64,000 nucleotides of DNA from JBAXTE01 sp964653595 (GCA_964653595.1 CAZZHH010000018.1:1-64000), one strand, 5' to 3'; shown: positions 1 through 8,466, numbered from the stretch's first letter. Numbers and translations: made by a program. Notes: generated by a model not told the origin, from the sequence alone.

Positions 1-177
1 TCCTAGCAAAACAATAACTAAATGACGGATTAAATAATACTCCGTATTTCCGCCTTGTTTTTTATACGCCAGAGCACCGGTAGCACTATATACAAGCAAA
101 ATGGAGACGATGGTTAAAAACAAAACCACCATCCAAATTACTCTATCTCCTTTAAATCTACTAAATATTTTATTCAT
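1..177 (-). CDS. ftsW: FtsW septal glycan polymerase, N-terminal fragment (runs off window)
   Basis: Translation of the minus strand from an ATG at 175-177 gives a basic N-terminus (MNKIFSRFKGDRVIWMVV) and then a hydrophobic segment containing LLVYSATGALAY. This is the typical first membrane helix of FtsW/RodA (SEDS) glycosyltransferases, which polymerise lipid II into peptidoglycan at the septum. The gene is cut by the window edge, so only about 59 codons are seen. It lies 26 bases after the truncated murD in the same direction, the usual place for ftsW in a dcw cluster. The call rests on this N-terminal signature plus gene order. RodA would also fit the sequence but not the context. Confidence 0.85.
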   Translation of the reverse strand, partial: MNKIFSRFKGDRVIWMVVLFLTIVSILLVYSATGALAYKKQGGNTEYYLIRHLVIVLLG

Positions 178-203
178 ACATTTTCTTGCTCTAAAAAAAT
201 CGT

Positions 204-749
204 TTATAACTCAGCAACAGCACGTTTAAATGCTTCTCCTCTAGCCTCATAATCATCGTACATATCGAAGCTAGCACAACCAGGCGAAAACAAAACAACA
301 TCTCCTTTTTGGGCTTTATAATACGCTCTAGTAACTACCTCTTCCATAGAACAAGAAGAAGAGACATCCTCTACACAGTTTTTAAAGAGTTTTTCAACCT
401 CAACTCCATCTCTACCCAAACAGATAATTGATTTTACTTTACTTTTAGCAATATCAGTAAGTTGAGACAAACTAGCGCTGTTTTCAATCGCACCAACGAT
501 CCATATCACCGGACGATTCATAGATTCTAAACCAAACCAAGTAGCATTTATATTTGTTGCCTTTGAATCATTTATGAAATCTACACCTCTAACCGTGGTA
601 ACAAGTTCTAAACGATGCTCTTCGTTATCGAAATCAAACAAACTCTCCCGAATTCTCTCCTTTCTGATATTTATCATTTTAGATTGAATGGAGGACACTA
701 ATGTTTTTTGACTTCTAACTCCGTTGAATGTAATGCTTTCGATGCTCAT
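204..749 (-). CDS. murD: MurD remnant: C-terminal domain only, catalytic domains missing
   Basis: The 181-residue product matches only the last part of UDP-N-acetylmuramoylalanine-D-glutamate ligase (MurD), normally about 440 residues. Residues 29-55 (NIRKERIRESL, then EHRLE) and 57-72 (GVDFINDSKATNINAT) correspond to the start of the C-terminal domain. Residues 152-176 (VLFSPGCASFD, then EARGEAFK) correspond to its end. The N-terminal UMA-binding domain and the central ATP-binding domain with the GTNGKT loop are absent. There is no room for them, because mraY ends only 28 bases upstream. In residues 1-28 the usual HNxxN segment is replaced by RSQKTLVSS. The remaining motifs are intact and the reading frame is open, so this is either a recent large in-frame deletion or a retained domain-only protein. 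It cannot be a working ligase on its own. A full MurD would have to be elsewhere, or the assembly is wrong here. Confidence 0.85.
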   Translation of the reverse strand: MSIESITFNGVRSQKTLVSSIQSKMINIRKERIRESLFDFDNEEHRLELVTTVRGVDFINDSKATNINATWFGLESMNRPVIWIVGAIENSASLSQLTDIAKSKVKSIICLGRDGVEVEKLFKNCVEDVSSSCSMEEVVTRAYYKAQKGDVVLFSPGCASFDMYDDYEARGEAFKRAVAEL

Positions 750-777
750 AGTTGCTTCTTATTAGTATGATATTTAG

Positions 778-2031
778 TTATCTTATTTTTAATGTAATCA
801 CAGTTAACACAGCCAACACAATGCCTACAATGATAAAGCGTTGCACAATTTTGGCCTCATGATATCCTTTTTTTTGATAGTGGTGGTGGAGTGGAGACAT
901 TAGAAAAATACGACGACCTTCGCCATATTTTCGCTTTGTATATTTAAAGTAGGTCACCTGCATGATGACGGAGATGCTTTGAACAAGGAAAATTCCACAC
1001 AAAATTGGAATTAGAAGCTCTTTTCGAATAATTATGGCAAATACAGCAATGATACCTCCGAGAGTCAAACTGCCAGTATCGCCCATAAAAATCTGTGCAG
1101 GATAGGTGTTGTACCACAAAAATCCCATACATGCTCCCACAAAAGCACCAATAAAAATTACCAATTCACCGGTATTAGGGATATACATAATATTAAGATA
1201 ATTGGCAAAAATGGTATTTCCCGAAACATACGCCAATATTCCTAGAGTGACGCCTATTACAGCGGAGGTACCAGTAGCTAATCCGTCTAGCCCATCGGTT
1301 AAATTAGCACCATTAGAAACCGCAGTGATTATAAAAATTATGATTGGAATAAAAATTAAAAAAGCCCATTTTTCATATCCTTCTCCAAGCCACTTAAGGG
1401 CATCTGCGTAATTTAACTCATTGTTTTTTACAAAAGGGATGGAAGTCTTGGTAGACTTCACAGATTGATTGGAATAGATTGCGGGAGCTGCTTTATAACT
1501 CTCCACTTGAAACATATTTTCAGTTTGAACATAATGTTGATTTACAGCCTTTTCTTTAATCACCACTTGAGGATGAAAAAACAAAATCAAACCGACTATT
1601 AAACCCAAGAGCACTTGGCCAATTATCTTAAATTTTCCGGACAATCCTTTTTTGTCTTTCTTAAACACCTTAATATAGTCATCTAAAAATCCTATAGCTC
1701 CGAGCCATAGAGTAGTAATCAACATGATAATTATATATATGTTCTCGAGTTTAGCAAACAACAGCACAGGAATCACAATAGCAGAAATAATGATTATCCC
1801 TCCCATTGTGGGAGTTCCTTGTTTTTGAATTTGTCCTTCTAATCCTAAATTACGAACTACCTCTCCTACCTGTTTCTTTTGTAATAGTTGAATCAGTCGT
1901 TTGCCAATAATCAAGGTTATTATTAAAGAAACGATAATAGAGGCAGATGCGCGAAAAGAGATATATTGAAACAAACTCGCACCTGGAAATTTATAAGCAT
2001 GATCTAACCAATTAAAAAGATAATACAACAT
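778..2031 (-). CDS. mraY: Phospho-N-acetylmuramoyl-pentapeptide transferase MraY
   Basis: MraY transfers phospho-MurNAc-pentapeptide from UDP to undecaprenyl phosphate, forming lipid I at the inner face of the cytoplasmic membrane. The 417-residue product is polytopic. It carries the family signatures GTPTMGGI (about residue 73), FLDDYIKV (about 116), NLTDGLDGLA (about 243) and FMGDTGSL (about 316), plus the C-terminal SPLHHHYQKKG histidine motif. Between the DDYIK loop and the NLTDGLDG motif there is an insertion of about 60 hydrophilic residues (about 157-220), which is usual in Bacteroidota MraY. The length is normal for the phylum. It sits 4 bases after murE, so the genes are co-transcribed. 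Confidence 0.97.
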   Translation of the reverse strand: MLYYLFNWLDHAYKFPGASLFQYISFRASASIIVSLIITLIIGKRLIQLLQKKQVGEVVRNLGLEGQIQKQGTPTMGGIIIISAIVIPVLLFAKLENIYIIIMLITTLWLGAIGFLDDYIKVFKKDKKGLSGKFKIIGQVLLGLIVGLILFFHPQVVIKEKAVNQHYVQTENMFQVESYKAAPAIYSNQSVKSTKTSIPFVKNNELNYADALKWLGEGYEKWAFLIFIPIIIFIITAVSNGANLTDGLDGLATGTSAVIGVTLGILAYVSGNTIFANYLNIMYIPNTGELVIFIGAFVGACMGFLWYNTYPAQIFMGDTGSLTLGGIIAVFAIIIRKELLIPILCGIFLVQSISVIMQVTYFKYTKRKYGEGRRIFLMSPLHHHYQKKGYHEAKIVQRFIIVGIVLAVLTVITLKIR

Positions 2032-2035
2032 AATT

Positions 2036-3490
2036 CTAACTATTTAAAATATTTAACAACTCTTCTTTATCATCAAAATGAGACTTCATCCCCATGATAT
2101 CTTGATATTTTTCGTGTCCTTTGCCTGCCACCAGAACAACATCGCCTGGTTGAGCAAAGGCACAAGCAGTTTTGATAGCTTCACGCCTATTCTCAATCAT
2201 GAGCACTCGGCGGGCATCGGTAATATCTACTCCTTTATACATTTGCTCCAAAATTGAATACGGATCTTCCGTTCGGGGATTATCCGAAGTAAGAATAACC
2301 CTACTGCTATAAGCTGTCGCAATTTGAGCCATTTTGGGGCGTTTTAGCTCATCCCTATCGCCACCACAGCCAACAACCGTGATAATTTGCTGCTGATCCA
2401 CACAAAGCTCTTTGATCGTTTTTAACACATTTTCCAAAGCATCGGGAGTATGAGCATAATCTACTATTGCAATAATTCCTCGATCATTTGAAACATACTC
2501 AAACCTACCTTCTGCAGAATTCATTCCGCTCATCACTTGCAATACTTCTTCTGATGGCATGCCAAGCAACATGGCAGTTGCATATACAACCATGATATTA
2601 TGTGCATTAAACTCTCCTACTAACTTAAACCAAACCTGATGCTGGTCTATTTGCATACATAGTCCTTGCAAAGAGTTTTCAAGTATTTTTCCACGAAAAT
2701 CTGCCATGGTTCGGATGCTATAAGTATGGGATTTTGCCGAACAATTTTGCGTCATCACCAATCCATTTCTGTCATCTAAGTTTGTTACTGCAAATGCAGA
2801 TTTTGGAAGAGAATCAAAAAATAGTTTTTTTGCTTTCAAATACTCATCAAATGTTTTATGATAATCTAAATGATCGTGGGTAAGATTTGAAAAGAGAGCT
2901 CCAGTAAATAGCAGTCCCGCAATCCGATGTTGGACCACTGCATGAGAGCTCACTTCCATAAATGCGAACTCACACCCTTGAACCACCATATCAGACAACA
3001 ATAGGTTCAGCTCTAACGCATCGGGGGTAGTATAATTGGATGGAATTACTTTATTCCCAATTTTATTTTGCACTGTCGACAACAATCCACACTTATAACC
3101 CATTGCTGTAAACAAACTATGCAATAAAGTTACTGTTGTGGTTTTGCCATTTGTTCCGGTAATCCCAATTAATTTTAGTTTATTAGACGGATGATTGTAA
3201 TACTCCGATGCAATATAACCTAATGATTTAGAGGAGTTGTCAACTTTAATGTATGTGACACCCTCTTTAAATTGGATCGGATAATCCTCACATACGATAG
3301 CACTAGCGCCTTTTTGAATAGCATCTTCTATAAAACGATGCCCATCTACGCTAACACCTCGTTGTGCTATATACATTGAGTCTTGAACAACCTTACGAGA
3401 GTCGAAGAATATGGAATTAATTTCTACATCCAAACAACCAACGTGATCTAGCACATTACAATCCGCTATCAGGTTTATTATTTTCTTCAC
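2036..3490 (-). CDS. murE: UDP-MurNAc-tripeptide ligase MurE (meso-DAP type)
   Basis: MurE adds the third amino acid to UDP-MurNAc-L-Ala-D-Glu in the cytoplasm. All three Mur ligase domains are present in 484 residues. The first is an N-terminal UMAG-binding domain (about 20-90). The second is the ATP-binding domain with P-loop GTNGKTT (about 110). The third is a C-terminal domain with LTSDNPRTEDP (about 401). The DNPR motif is the established signature of meso-diaminopimelate specificity, so the organism probably has DAP-type peptidoglycan. It follows ftsI by 7 bases. In contrast to the neighbouring murD, this ligase is full length. Confidence 0.97.
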   Translation of the reverse strand: MKKIINLIADCNVLDHVGCLDVEINSIFFDSRKVVQDSMYIAQRGVSVDGHRFIEDAIQKGASAIVCEDYPIQFKEGVTYIKVDNSSKSLGYIASEYYNHPSNKLKLIGITGTNGKTTTVTLLHSLFTAMGYKCGLLSTVQNKIGNKVIPSNYTTPDALELNLLLSDMVVQGCEFAFMEVSSHAVVQHRIAGLLFTGALFSNLTHDHLDYHKTFDEYLKAKKLFFDSLPKSAFAVTNLDDRNGLVMTQNCSAKSHTYSIRTMADFRGKILENSLQGLCMQIDQHQVWFKLVGEFNAHNIMVVYATAMLLGMPSEEVLQVMSGMNSAEGRFEYVSNDRGIIAIVDYAHTPDALENVLKTIKELCVDQQQIITVVGCGGDRDELKRPKMAQIATAYSSRVILTSDNPRTEDPYSILEQMYKGVDITDARRVLMIENRREAIKTACAFAQPGDVVLVAGKGHEKYQDIMGMKSHFDDKEELLNILNS

Positions 3491-3497
3491 AACTACA

Positions 3498-5930
3498 TTA
3501 ATTTTTCTTGGTTTTTACTGGATTATTTTTCTTTGAAGTCGCCTTTTTATTCTCTTTAGTTTTTGGTTTTTTATTGGTTTTTTTAACTACTGTAACTTTC
3601 TTCTTTGTAGTTTTCAGGGTGTCTTTTTTCTCAATGATTGTTTGTTTAACACCCACCATTTTTTGAATAGAGTCGGTAACCGCTTTAGCAATATTGATCG
3701 AATCGAGCTCTTTACTCATTTCAGCAACTTTAATTACATCTGGCATATCTAGGGACAAAGTGATGCGAAGTCCTTTTCTAATGGGAGTGCCAGCTTTCAC
3801 CGATTGAGCAACCACTATCCCTCTACCATTAATGGTTACATAACATCCACTCTTTTCGAGTAAGTATACAGCATCTCGAACACCCATACCAATTACAGAA
3901 GGAACTTTTTTGGTATCCACAACCGACTTCTCCATTCGAATAGCAGTACCCGAAACACTCTCAGCAGAGACCCATTCCGATTTTGAATCAAATGACAAAG
4001 TATTGAATTTCACCTCTTTATAAATAACCTTTAATTCATTTTGTTTTCCAAATTTTACCAAAGGCAAATTTTTATTTCTGATAGAATCAGGCACATCTTG
4101 TTTGATATCAATCTGGCTAGAATATACCTTGTCGGCAATTTCCTTAAAAACAGGAGCAGCAATTTCTCCGCCGTAAAAGCCCTTTTGTTTGGGCTTATTA
4201 ATGACAACAATACAAGAGTACTTCGGTTTATTTGCAGGGAAATATCCAACAAATGAAGCTTTATAATCGATAGATTTTACTTTCTTTGTCCCATCTGCAT
4301 CGTTACCGTAACCACCCTTGCTAGCAATTTGAGCAGTTCCAGTTTTCCCGGCAATGCTATATAAGGTGTTGAACATTTTTTTTGCAGTACCATTTTTCAC
4401 CACTCCTTCTAGACAATCTTTTACTTTATCGATGGTTTTTTGGGAACATATTTTCTGATTAAGAACAATCGGTTCATTCTTCTTCACCACTTCACCTACA
4501 CTTCTTATTTCACTTACGAACTGTGGTTTCATGAGCTTTCCATTATTTGCTATAGTGTTATAAATAAGCAATATATGAAGAGGAGTAACTTGAATTTCAT
4601 ATCCAATAGACATATAAGGAAGGGTGGTTGAATTCCATGGATTTCTATTGTTTGCATCTCTTCTCGATTTAGGATCTTTGATAAATGGAAGTCCTTCTCC
4701 CTGGATTTCGAGATTCAAATACTGACCAATTCCCATTTTTTTCAACAAATCGACAAAGGCTTGTTCTCTTCCAGCAAAAGCTCTCACCACTAAGTTCGAA
4801 ATTCCAACATTAGAAGAAACTTCAAAAGCTCTTTTAAATGAGACATTACCATAACCCTCTTCGTGAGAATCTTTCATGATTCGTTCACCGTATTTTATTT
4901 TTCCCGTGGGCACGATTGCGTTTGTATCAAACCTACCATCTTCTAAAACAGCTAGCAACGATGCCAATTTAAAGGTAGAACCAGGCTCAGCACTTTCCCA
5001 AATAGCATAATTCATATCTTCTCCATACGAACCATCTTTATGTCTTGATAAATTTGCAATGGCTTTAATGAATCCGGTCTCTACTTCCATCAGGATTACA
5101 GTTCCATGTTCTGCTTTTGTAGAGTCTAATTGTTTCATCAATGCATGCGTGGCAACGCTCTGAAAATCAATATTAATATTGGTATAGATATCTTTTCCAT
5201 TCTGTGGATCAATTTGATCTTCATCGGAAATTGGCATCCAAAAACCACCTCGTATTCGTTGTTCAATTCTTTTCCCGTTTATTCCTTGCAAAAAAGAGCT
5301 ATAAGCACCCTCTAAACCCACAAAATAACCAGTATCTTTACCATTCTTTAATTTAATTTTTCGCTCATAGCCGATAGTTCGTGAAGCCAGTAGTTTATAT
5401 GGCATTCGTCGCACATCTTTCTTCTCTACAATCAATCCCCCTCTATTTTTTCCTAATCTAAAAATGGGAAATTCTCTTAATTTCTTTAAGATGGTATAAG
5501 AGACTTGATTGTTTTCATTCCGCAGATCAGATCGTCTAATTAAAGTATAGCGGTTTTTGGAATAAAAATTTCTTTTCAAATAATTTTTATACTCCGATTG
5601 AGTTTTGTCTTTAAAAAGCTGAGATAGCTCTTTCGCCAGATTATCGACATTTCTATTAAAAGTATCTTTGTTTACGGTAACCGCATCCCAATACACATCA
5701 AAAACAGGGACTGAAGTTGCCAATAAACTTCCGTCATCAGAATAAATATTACCACGAGAAGCTTCCAAAATTCTTTCCCGAATCAGATTCTCTTCTGCCA
5801 TCTCTCTGTACTCCTCGCCATTCACAAAAATCAATGAAAACATTCGAACAACGATAATAATAGCCATTATTAAAACAATGACATAAATTATGTATGCTCT
5901 AAATAAGATATCTTTTCCTACCGCTCCCAT
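3498..5930 (-). CDS. ftsI: FtsI-type penicillin-binding protein (transpeptidase) with PASTA domain and lysine-rich tail
   Basis: This is a class B penicillin-binding protein of 810 residues that cross-links septal peptidoglycan in the periplasm. It has one N-terminal membrane anchor (about 10-32) and a PBP dimerisation domain (about 50-230). The transpeptidase domain contains the catalytic SxxK (STFK, about residue 319), SSN (about 374) and KTGT (about 532). A PASTA domain (about 677-737, beginning VPSVIGMGVRDAV) follows. The last 45 or so residues are dominated by lysine, threonine and asparagine (for example KKTNKKPKTKENKK), which is unusual and suggests contact with the wall or another anionic polymer. 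Position between ftsL and murE supports FtsI rather than another class B PBP. Confidence 0.95.
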   Translation of the reverse strand: MGAVGKDILFRAYIIYVIVLIMAIIIVVRMFSLIFVNGEEYREMAEENLIRERILEASRGNIYSDDGSLLATSVPVFDVYWDAVTVNKDTFNRNVDNLAKELSQLFKDKTQSEYKNYLKRNFYSKNRYTLIRRSDLRNENNQVSYTILKKLREFPIFRLGKNRGGLIVEKKDVRRMPYKLLASRTIGYERKIKLKNGKDTGYFVGLEGAYSSFLQGINGKRIEQRIRGGFWMPISDEDQIDPQNGKDIYTNINIDFQSVATHALMKQLDSTKAEHGTVILMEVETGFIKAIANLSRHKDGSYGEDMNYAIWESAEPGSTFKLASLLAVLEDGRFDTNAIVPTGKIKYGERIMKDSHEEGYGNVSFKRAFEVSSNVGISNLVVRAFAGREQAFVDLLKKMGIGQYLNLEIQGEGLPFIKDPKSRRDANNRNPWNSTTLPYMSIGYEIQVTPLHILLIYNTIANNGKLMKPQFVSEIRSVGEVVKKNEPIVLNQKICSQKTIDKVKDCLEGVVKNGTAKKMFNTLYSIAGKTGTAQIASKGGYGNDADGTKKVKSIDYKASFVGYFPANKPKYSCIVVINKPKQKGFYGGEIAAPVFKEIADKVYSSQIDIKQDVPDSIRNKNLPLVKFGKQNELKVIYKEVKFNTLSFDSKSEWVSAESVSGTAIRMEKSVVDTKKVPSVIGMGVRDAVYLLEKSGCYVTINGRGIVVAQSVKAGTPIRKGLRITLSLDMPDVIKVAEMSKELDSINIAKAVTDSIQKMVGVKQTIIEKKDTLKTTKKKVTVVKKTNKKPKTKENKKATSKKNNPVKTKKN

Positions 5931-5933
5931 TTG

Positions 5934-6389
5934 TTATTTTTCCTCTTTGTTGGTGTTGATATAAATTTTATGTGGCGGATTTGAGGGTTCTTTAATCTCG
6001 AGTGCTTCTAACTTTTTTTGCACCATCGATTGTTTCAGACTGTCCATCATATCCGCTTTACTAGATATATATTCATATCGTAATTCTATCAGTTCTTTTT
6101 TAGTCCTTTCAATTTTCATTATATTTTTTTCCGCTAAATTGTTGTTGTATATGTACACAACTACAAGTAAAAAAACTAACATAATGAACGGCATCTGCTT
6201 CAAAACCACCTCTTTGGTTAAAATATCACCTCCCAATATTTCGCGATAAAAACTTGCTACACTCTTTAATCGTGGATTATTTTGCTTTTGTCGCGACGAT
6301 TCATCATCAGTGATATCTGCTTTGGGTTGTTCTTCTACAACCTCCACTTCGGGTGTTTCCTCTACTATCTTTTTAAATCTGTTGGCCAT
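5934..6389 (-). CDS. ftsL: FtsL-like divisome protein
   Basis: This 151-residue protein has an acidic cytoplasmic N-terminus (about 1-40) and a single hydrophobic helix (about 68-84, FIMLVFLLVVVYIYN). A predicted coiled-coil segment (about 88-130, rich in K, E, L and M) follows on the periplasmic side. That layout, and its place between rsmH (2 bases upstream) and ftsI (3 bases downstream), fit the Bacteroidota FtsL family, which scaffolds the FtsW/FtsI complex. Sequence identity among FtsL proteins is low, so the assignment leans on topology and gene order. Confidence 0.8.
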   Translation of the reverse strand: MANRFKKIVEETPEVEVVEEQPKADITDDESSRQKQNNPRLKSVASFYREILGGDILTKEVVLKQMPFIMLVFLLVVVYIYNNNLAEKNIMKIERTKKELIELRYEYISSKADMMDSLKQSMVQKKLEALEIKEPSNPPHKIYINTNKEEK

Positions 6390-6391
6390 AC

Positions 6392-7285
6392 TTATTTTTT
6401 TTCAGCAATTCGCAACTTTGCACTTCTAGCTCTCGAATTCATCTCAATCTCTTGTTCGGAAGGAATCAACGGTTTGCGAGTAATCATCGTAAATGGGGTT
6501 AAAGAGTTCCCATAAAAATCTTTTTCCACGACTCCCTCTAAATTACCCGACTTCATGATGTTTTTCACCAATCGGTCCTCTAACGAATGATAAGAAATGA
6601 CCACCAACCGTCCTCCAGGTTTTAAGCACTCAATCGTCTGATTTAAAAAATCGCCTAACACACTCATCTCTTGATTTATTTCGATGCGTAAAGCTTGAAA
6701 AACGCGTGCATAAAAACTATTCTCTTTACCCCTTGGCGCTAATTCAGAAATGGCTTCTTTAAACTCAAAAACTGTGTGAATGGATTTACGCATGCGGGCA
6801 GCCACGATTTTGCTTGCTATCTTTCGAGCATTTGGCAATTCACCATATTTAAACAACATCATTGATAAATCTCTCTCTTCCACAGTAGCAATATAATCGG
6901 CTGCCGTAAGACCTTTACGGGTATCCATCCGCAAATCCAAAGGACCATCAAATCGAATAGAAAAACCTCTCTCAGGCACATCAAACTGATGCGAGGAAAC
7001 ACCTAAGTCTGCTAAAATGCCGTCGCAAGGCAGTGCTTGATAAAACTTTAAAAAACTAGACAGGCGACTAAAATTGCTATTGACGAAAAAAAATCGTTCA
7101 TCGTCAATTAGATTTTCTTTCGCATCTTCATCCTGATCAAAAGCTATTAATTTGCCATGATTTAAGTGATGGAAAATCTCACGTGAGTGTCCACCTCCGC
7201 CAAAGGTAACATCTACATAGACCCCATCGGGATGAATGTTTAATCCCTCTATGCATTCAGCTAAAAAAACCGGATTATGATACAT
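6392..7285 (-). CDS. rsmH: 16S rRNA (cytosine-1402-N4)-methyltransferase RsmH
   Basis: RsmH (formerly MraW) methylates N4 of C1402 in 16S rRNA using S-adenosylmethionine. The 297-residue product begins with YHNPVFLAECIEGL. It has the SAM-binding loop DVTFGGGGHSREI (about 25-37) and the family motif DGILADLGVSSHQFD (about 89-103). ERGFSIRFDGPLDLRMD is near 105-121, and VISYHSLEDRLVK near 225-237. Length and motifs are typical. The start overlaps the end of mraZ by 11 bases, the usual translational coupling at the head of dcw operons. Confidence 0.97.
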   Translation of the reverse strand: MYHNPVFLAECIEGLNIHPDGVYVDVTFGGGGHSREIFHHLNHGKLIAFDQDEDAKENLIDDERFFFVNSNFSRLSSFLKFYQALPCDGILADLGVSSHQFDVPERGFSIRFDGPLDLRMDTRKGLTAADYIATVEERDLSMMLFKYGELPNARKIASKIVAARMRKSIHTVFEFKEAISELAPRGKENSFYARVFQALRIEINQEMSVLGDFLNQTIECLKPGGRLVVISYHSLEDRLVKNIMKSGNLEGVVEKDFYGNSLTPFTMITRKPLIPSEQEIEMNSRARSAKLRIAEKK

Positions 7286-7754
7286 GCTCAGTGGTTGTGC
7301 CTCCTATATTTTTGTTTACCATTACCTCTTCCGCCAAATTTGCAAAATCGTCCGGTTCGTCGGTTAACAAGTTTTCATAGGTTGATTTGTTCCAAACTTC
7401 TATCCTGTTTGAATAAGCAAAAAGAACAAGATCTTGTTCTACTCCCGCATAATCGAGCAAGGAACGTGGAATGAGAAATCTGCCATTGGCGTCCATCTCA
7501 ATCTGAGTAGCTCCTCGCATGAAGTAGCGGAAAAAATCACGATTCTTCTTGCTATACAAATTCAACTTATTCAACTCGTCGCTGATAATATCCCATTCAT
7601 TCTTGGGATAAATCACCAAACACTTCTCAAAACCACGGTTCATGACAAAAGCACCCGATTGCTCGGTAGGGAGTTGCTTCTTGAGCGCAACAGGCATCAT
7701 TACCCGCCCTTTTGCGTCAATCCGACATTCGTACTCTCCCATTAAACTAATCAT
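7275..7754 (-). CDS. mraZ: MraZ, transcriptional regulator of the dcw cluster
   Basis: MraZ is an AbrB-fold DNA-binding protein that represses its own operon. The product from the ATG at 7754 is about 159 residues. It has two SpoVT/AbrB-like halves: GEYECRIDAKGRVMMP with VALKKQL near the N-terminus, and MRGATQIEMDANGRFLIP in the second half. An open frame extends upstream to 7814, but that extension would run through the -7 box and operator repeats at 7792-7827. The ATG at 7754, or the second one at 7742, is therefore the sensible start. First gene of the minus-strand division and cell wall operon. Confidence 0.93.
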   Translation of the reverse strand: MISLMGEYECRIDAKGRVMMPVALKKQLPTEQSGAFVMNRGFEKCLVIYPKNEWDIISDELNKLNLYSKKNRDFFRYFMRGATQIEMDANGRFLIPRSLLDYAGVEQDLVLFAYSNRIEVWNKSTYENLLTDEPDDFANLAEEVMVNKNIGGTTTEHVS

Positions 7755-7791
7755 AATCCCACAATTTTTGCATTTCTGGTTAAAAACAGTA

Positions 7792-7827
7792 CAAAAATAT
7801 CCACTTTTTACCACTTTTTACCACTTG
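7792..7827 (-). promoter_or_regulatory. dcw operon promoter overlapped by three MraZ boxes
   Basis: On the minus strand three 10-bp units run head to tail: CAAGTGGTAA (7827-7818), AAAGTGGTAA (7817-7808) and AAAGTGGATA (7807-7798). The last runs into a Bacteroidota -7 element, TATTTTTG (7799-7792). MraZ is known to bind short direct repeats at 10-bp spacing (TGGG-type in E. coli, AAAGTG-type in mollicutes), and the spacing and core here agree closely. If transcription starts a few bases after the -7 box, the leader to the mraZ ATG at 7754 is about 30 nt. Bound MraZ would directly cover the promoter. Function is inferred from the pattern. Confidence 0.75.
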
Positions 7828-8202
7828 TTAATAACTTTTATAGCGCAAAACGGTTCAAAAAGTTTCACATTTAACAAAAAAAATATCTACATGGTTGTTT
7901 ATCAGTATTTTACTATTAACAATCGGTTGAAAACTTTTTATGTTAAAAAACGAAGTGTTGGATTTCTTACACGAAAAGTAGGAATTTTTAAAAATTAGAT
8001 CCTAACATGGAGTGGGTTTAGAAAACCGAACAAAAATTCTCTTTTGTTTCGTTTGAAAATAAATCAATTAAAAATCAGAGTTTTTCGGAATGAATGGATG
8101 TTTTTTAAATTGGATAATCTATTTTTGGTTACAGTGGCGATTTTGGCATAAAAACCGCTTTGCTGCGCAGCAATTTTTTCGCCAAAATCGGGTTGGTTGT
8201 TG

Positions 8203-8239
8203 GCCTATTAACCCCACGCTCCGCGTGGGGTTAATAGGC
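8203..8239. repeat. 37-bp near-perfect palindrome (17-bp arms, 3-nt loop)
   Basis: The left arm GCCTATTAACCCCACGC (8203-8219) is exactly complementary to the right arm 8223-8239, with TCC between them. The right part, extended into the next unit (GTGGGGTTAATAGGC then TTCGACGCCTTCG, 8225-8252), is repeated directly at 8483-8510. As RNA or single-stranded DNA this would fold into a very stable hairpin. It may act as a bidirectional terminator between the mraZ and DUF58 sides, or be part of a dispersed repeat family. Confidence 0.85.
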
Positions 8240-8413
8240 TTCGACGCCTTCGGCGCCGAGCTACGCAAGTCGTACAACCATGTTCGACCCCTTCGGGGCC
8301 GAGGCTTCGCAACCATAATGGGACTGTTCGACCCCTTCGGGGCCGGGGCTTCGCAACCATAATGGGACGGTTCGACGCCTTCGGCGCCGTATTTTTGCAA
8401 CTTGACCCAGCCT
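8240..8413 (+). repeat. Tandem GC-rich units with TTCG-loop hairpins
   Basis: Two adjacent 44-bp units, 8283-8326 and 8327-8370, differ at only two positions. Each starts TTCGACCCCTTCGGGGCC and ends with ACCATAATGGGAC plus two bases. Related, more diverged units start at 8240 and 8371, and others near 8418 and 8497. Each contains a self-complementary core (CCCC-TTCG-GGGG or GCC-TTCG-GGC). The core changes are compensatory (CCCC/GGGG versus CGCC/GGCG), so pairing is kept. This looks like a repetitive extragenic palindrome array rather than coding DNA. Confidence 0.8.
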
Positions 8414-8439
8414 ATTCAACGCCTTCGGGGCCGAAGCTT

Positions 8440-8466
8440 TGTCATGCTGAGCGAAATGAAGCATCT
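8440..8466 (+). repeat. Dispersed intergenic repeat motif (TGTCATGCTGAGCG-type)
   Basis: The segment starting TGTCATGCTGAGCG and ending GAAGCATCT resembles a short motif I have seen in intergenic DNA of many Bacteroidota and other genomes. Its opposite strand translates to the recurring spurious peptide MLHFAQHD. Here it sits inside the hairpin-repeat block. Its function is not known to me. Identification is from memory of the motif, not from a search. Confidence 0.5.

Noticed and set aside
7755..7814. N-terminal extension of MraZ
   Set aside because: The extension would cover the -7 box and run into the operator repeats, and the extra residues have no counterpart in the family.
8240..8413. 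Possible CRISPR array
   Set aside because: The 44-bp units are adjacent without unique spacers, the hairpin cores vary and no cas genes are nearby.
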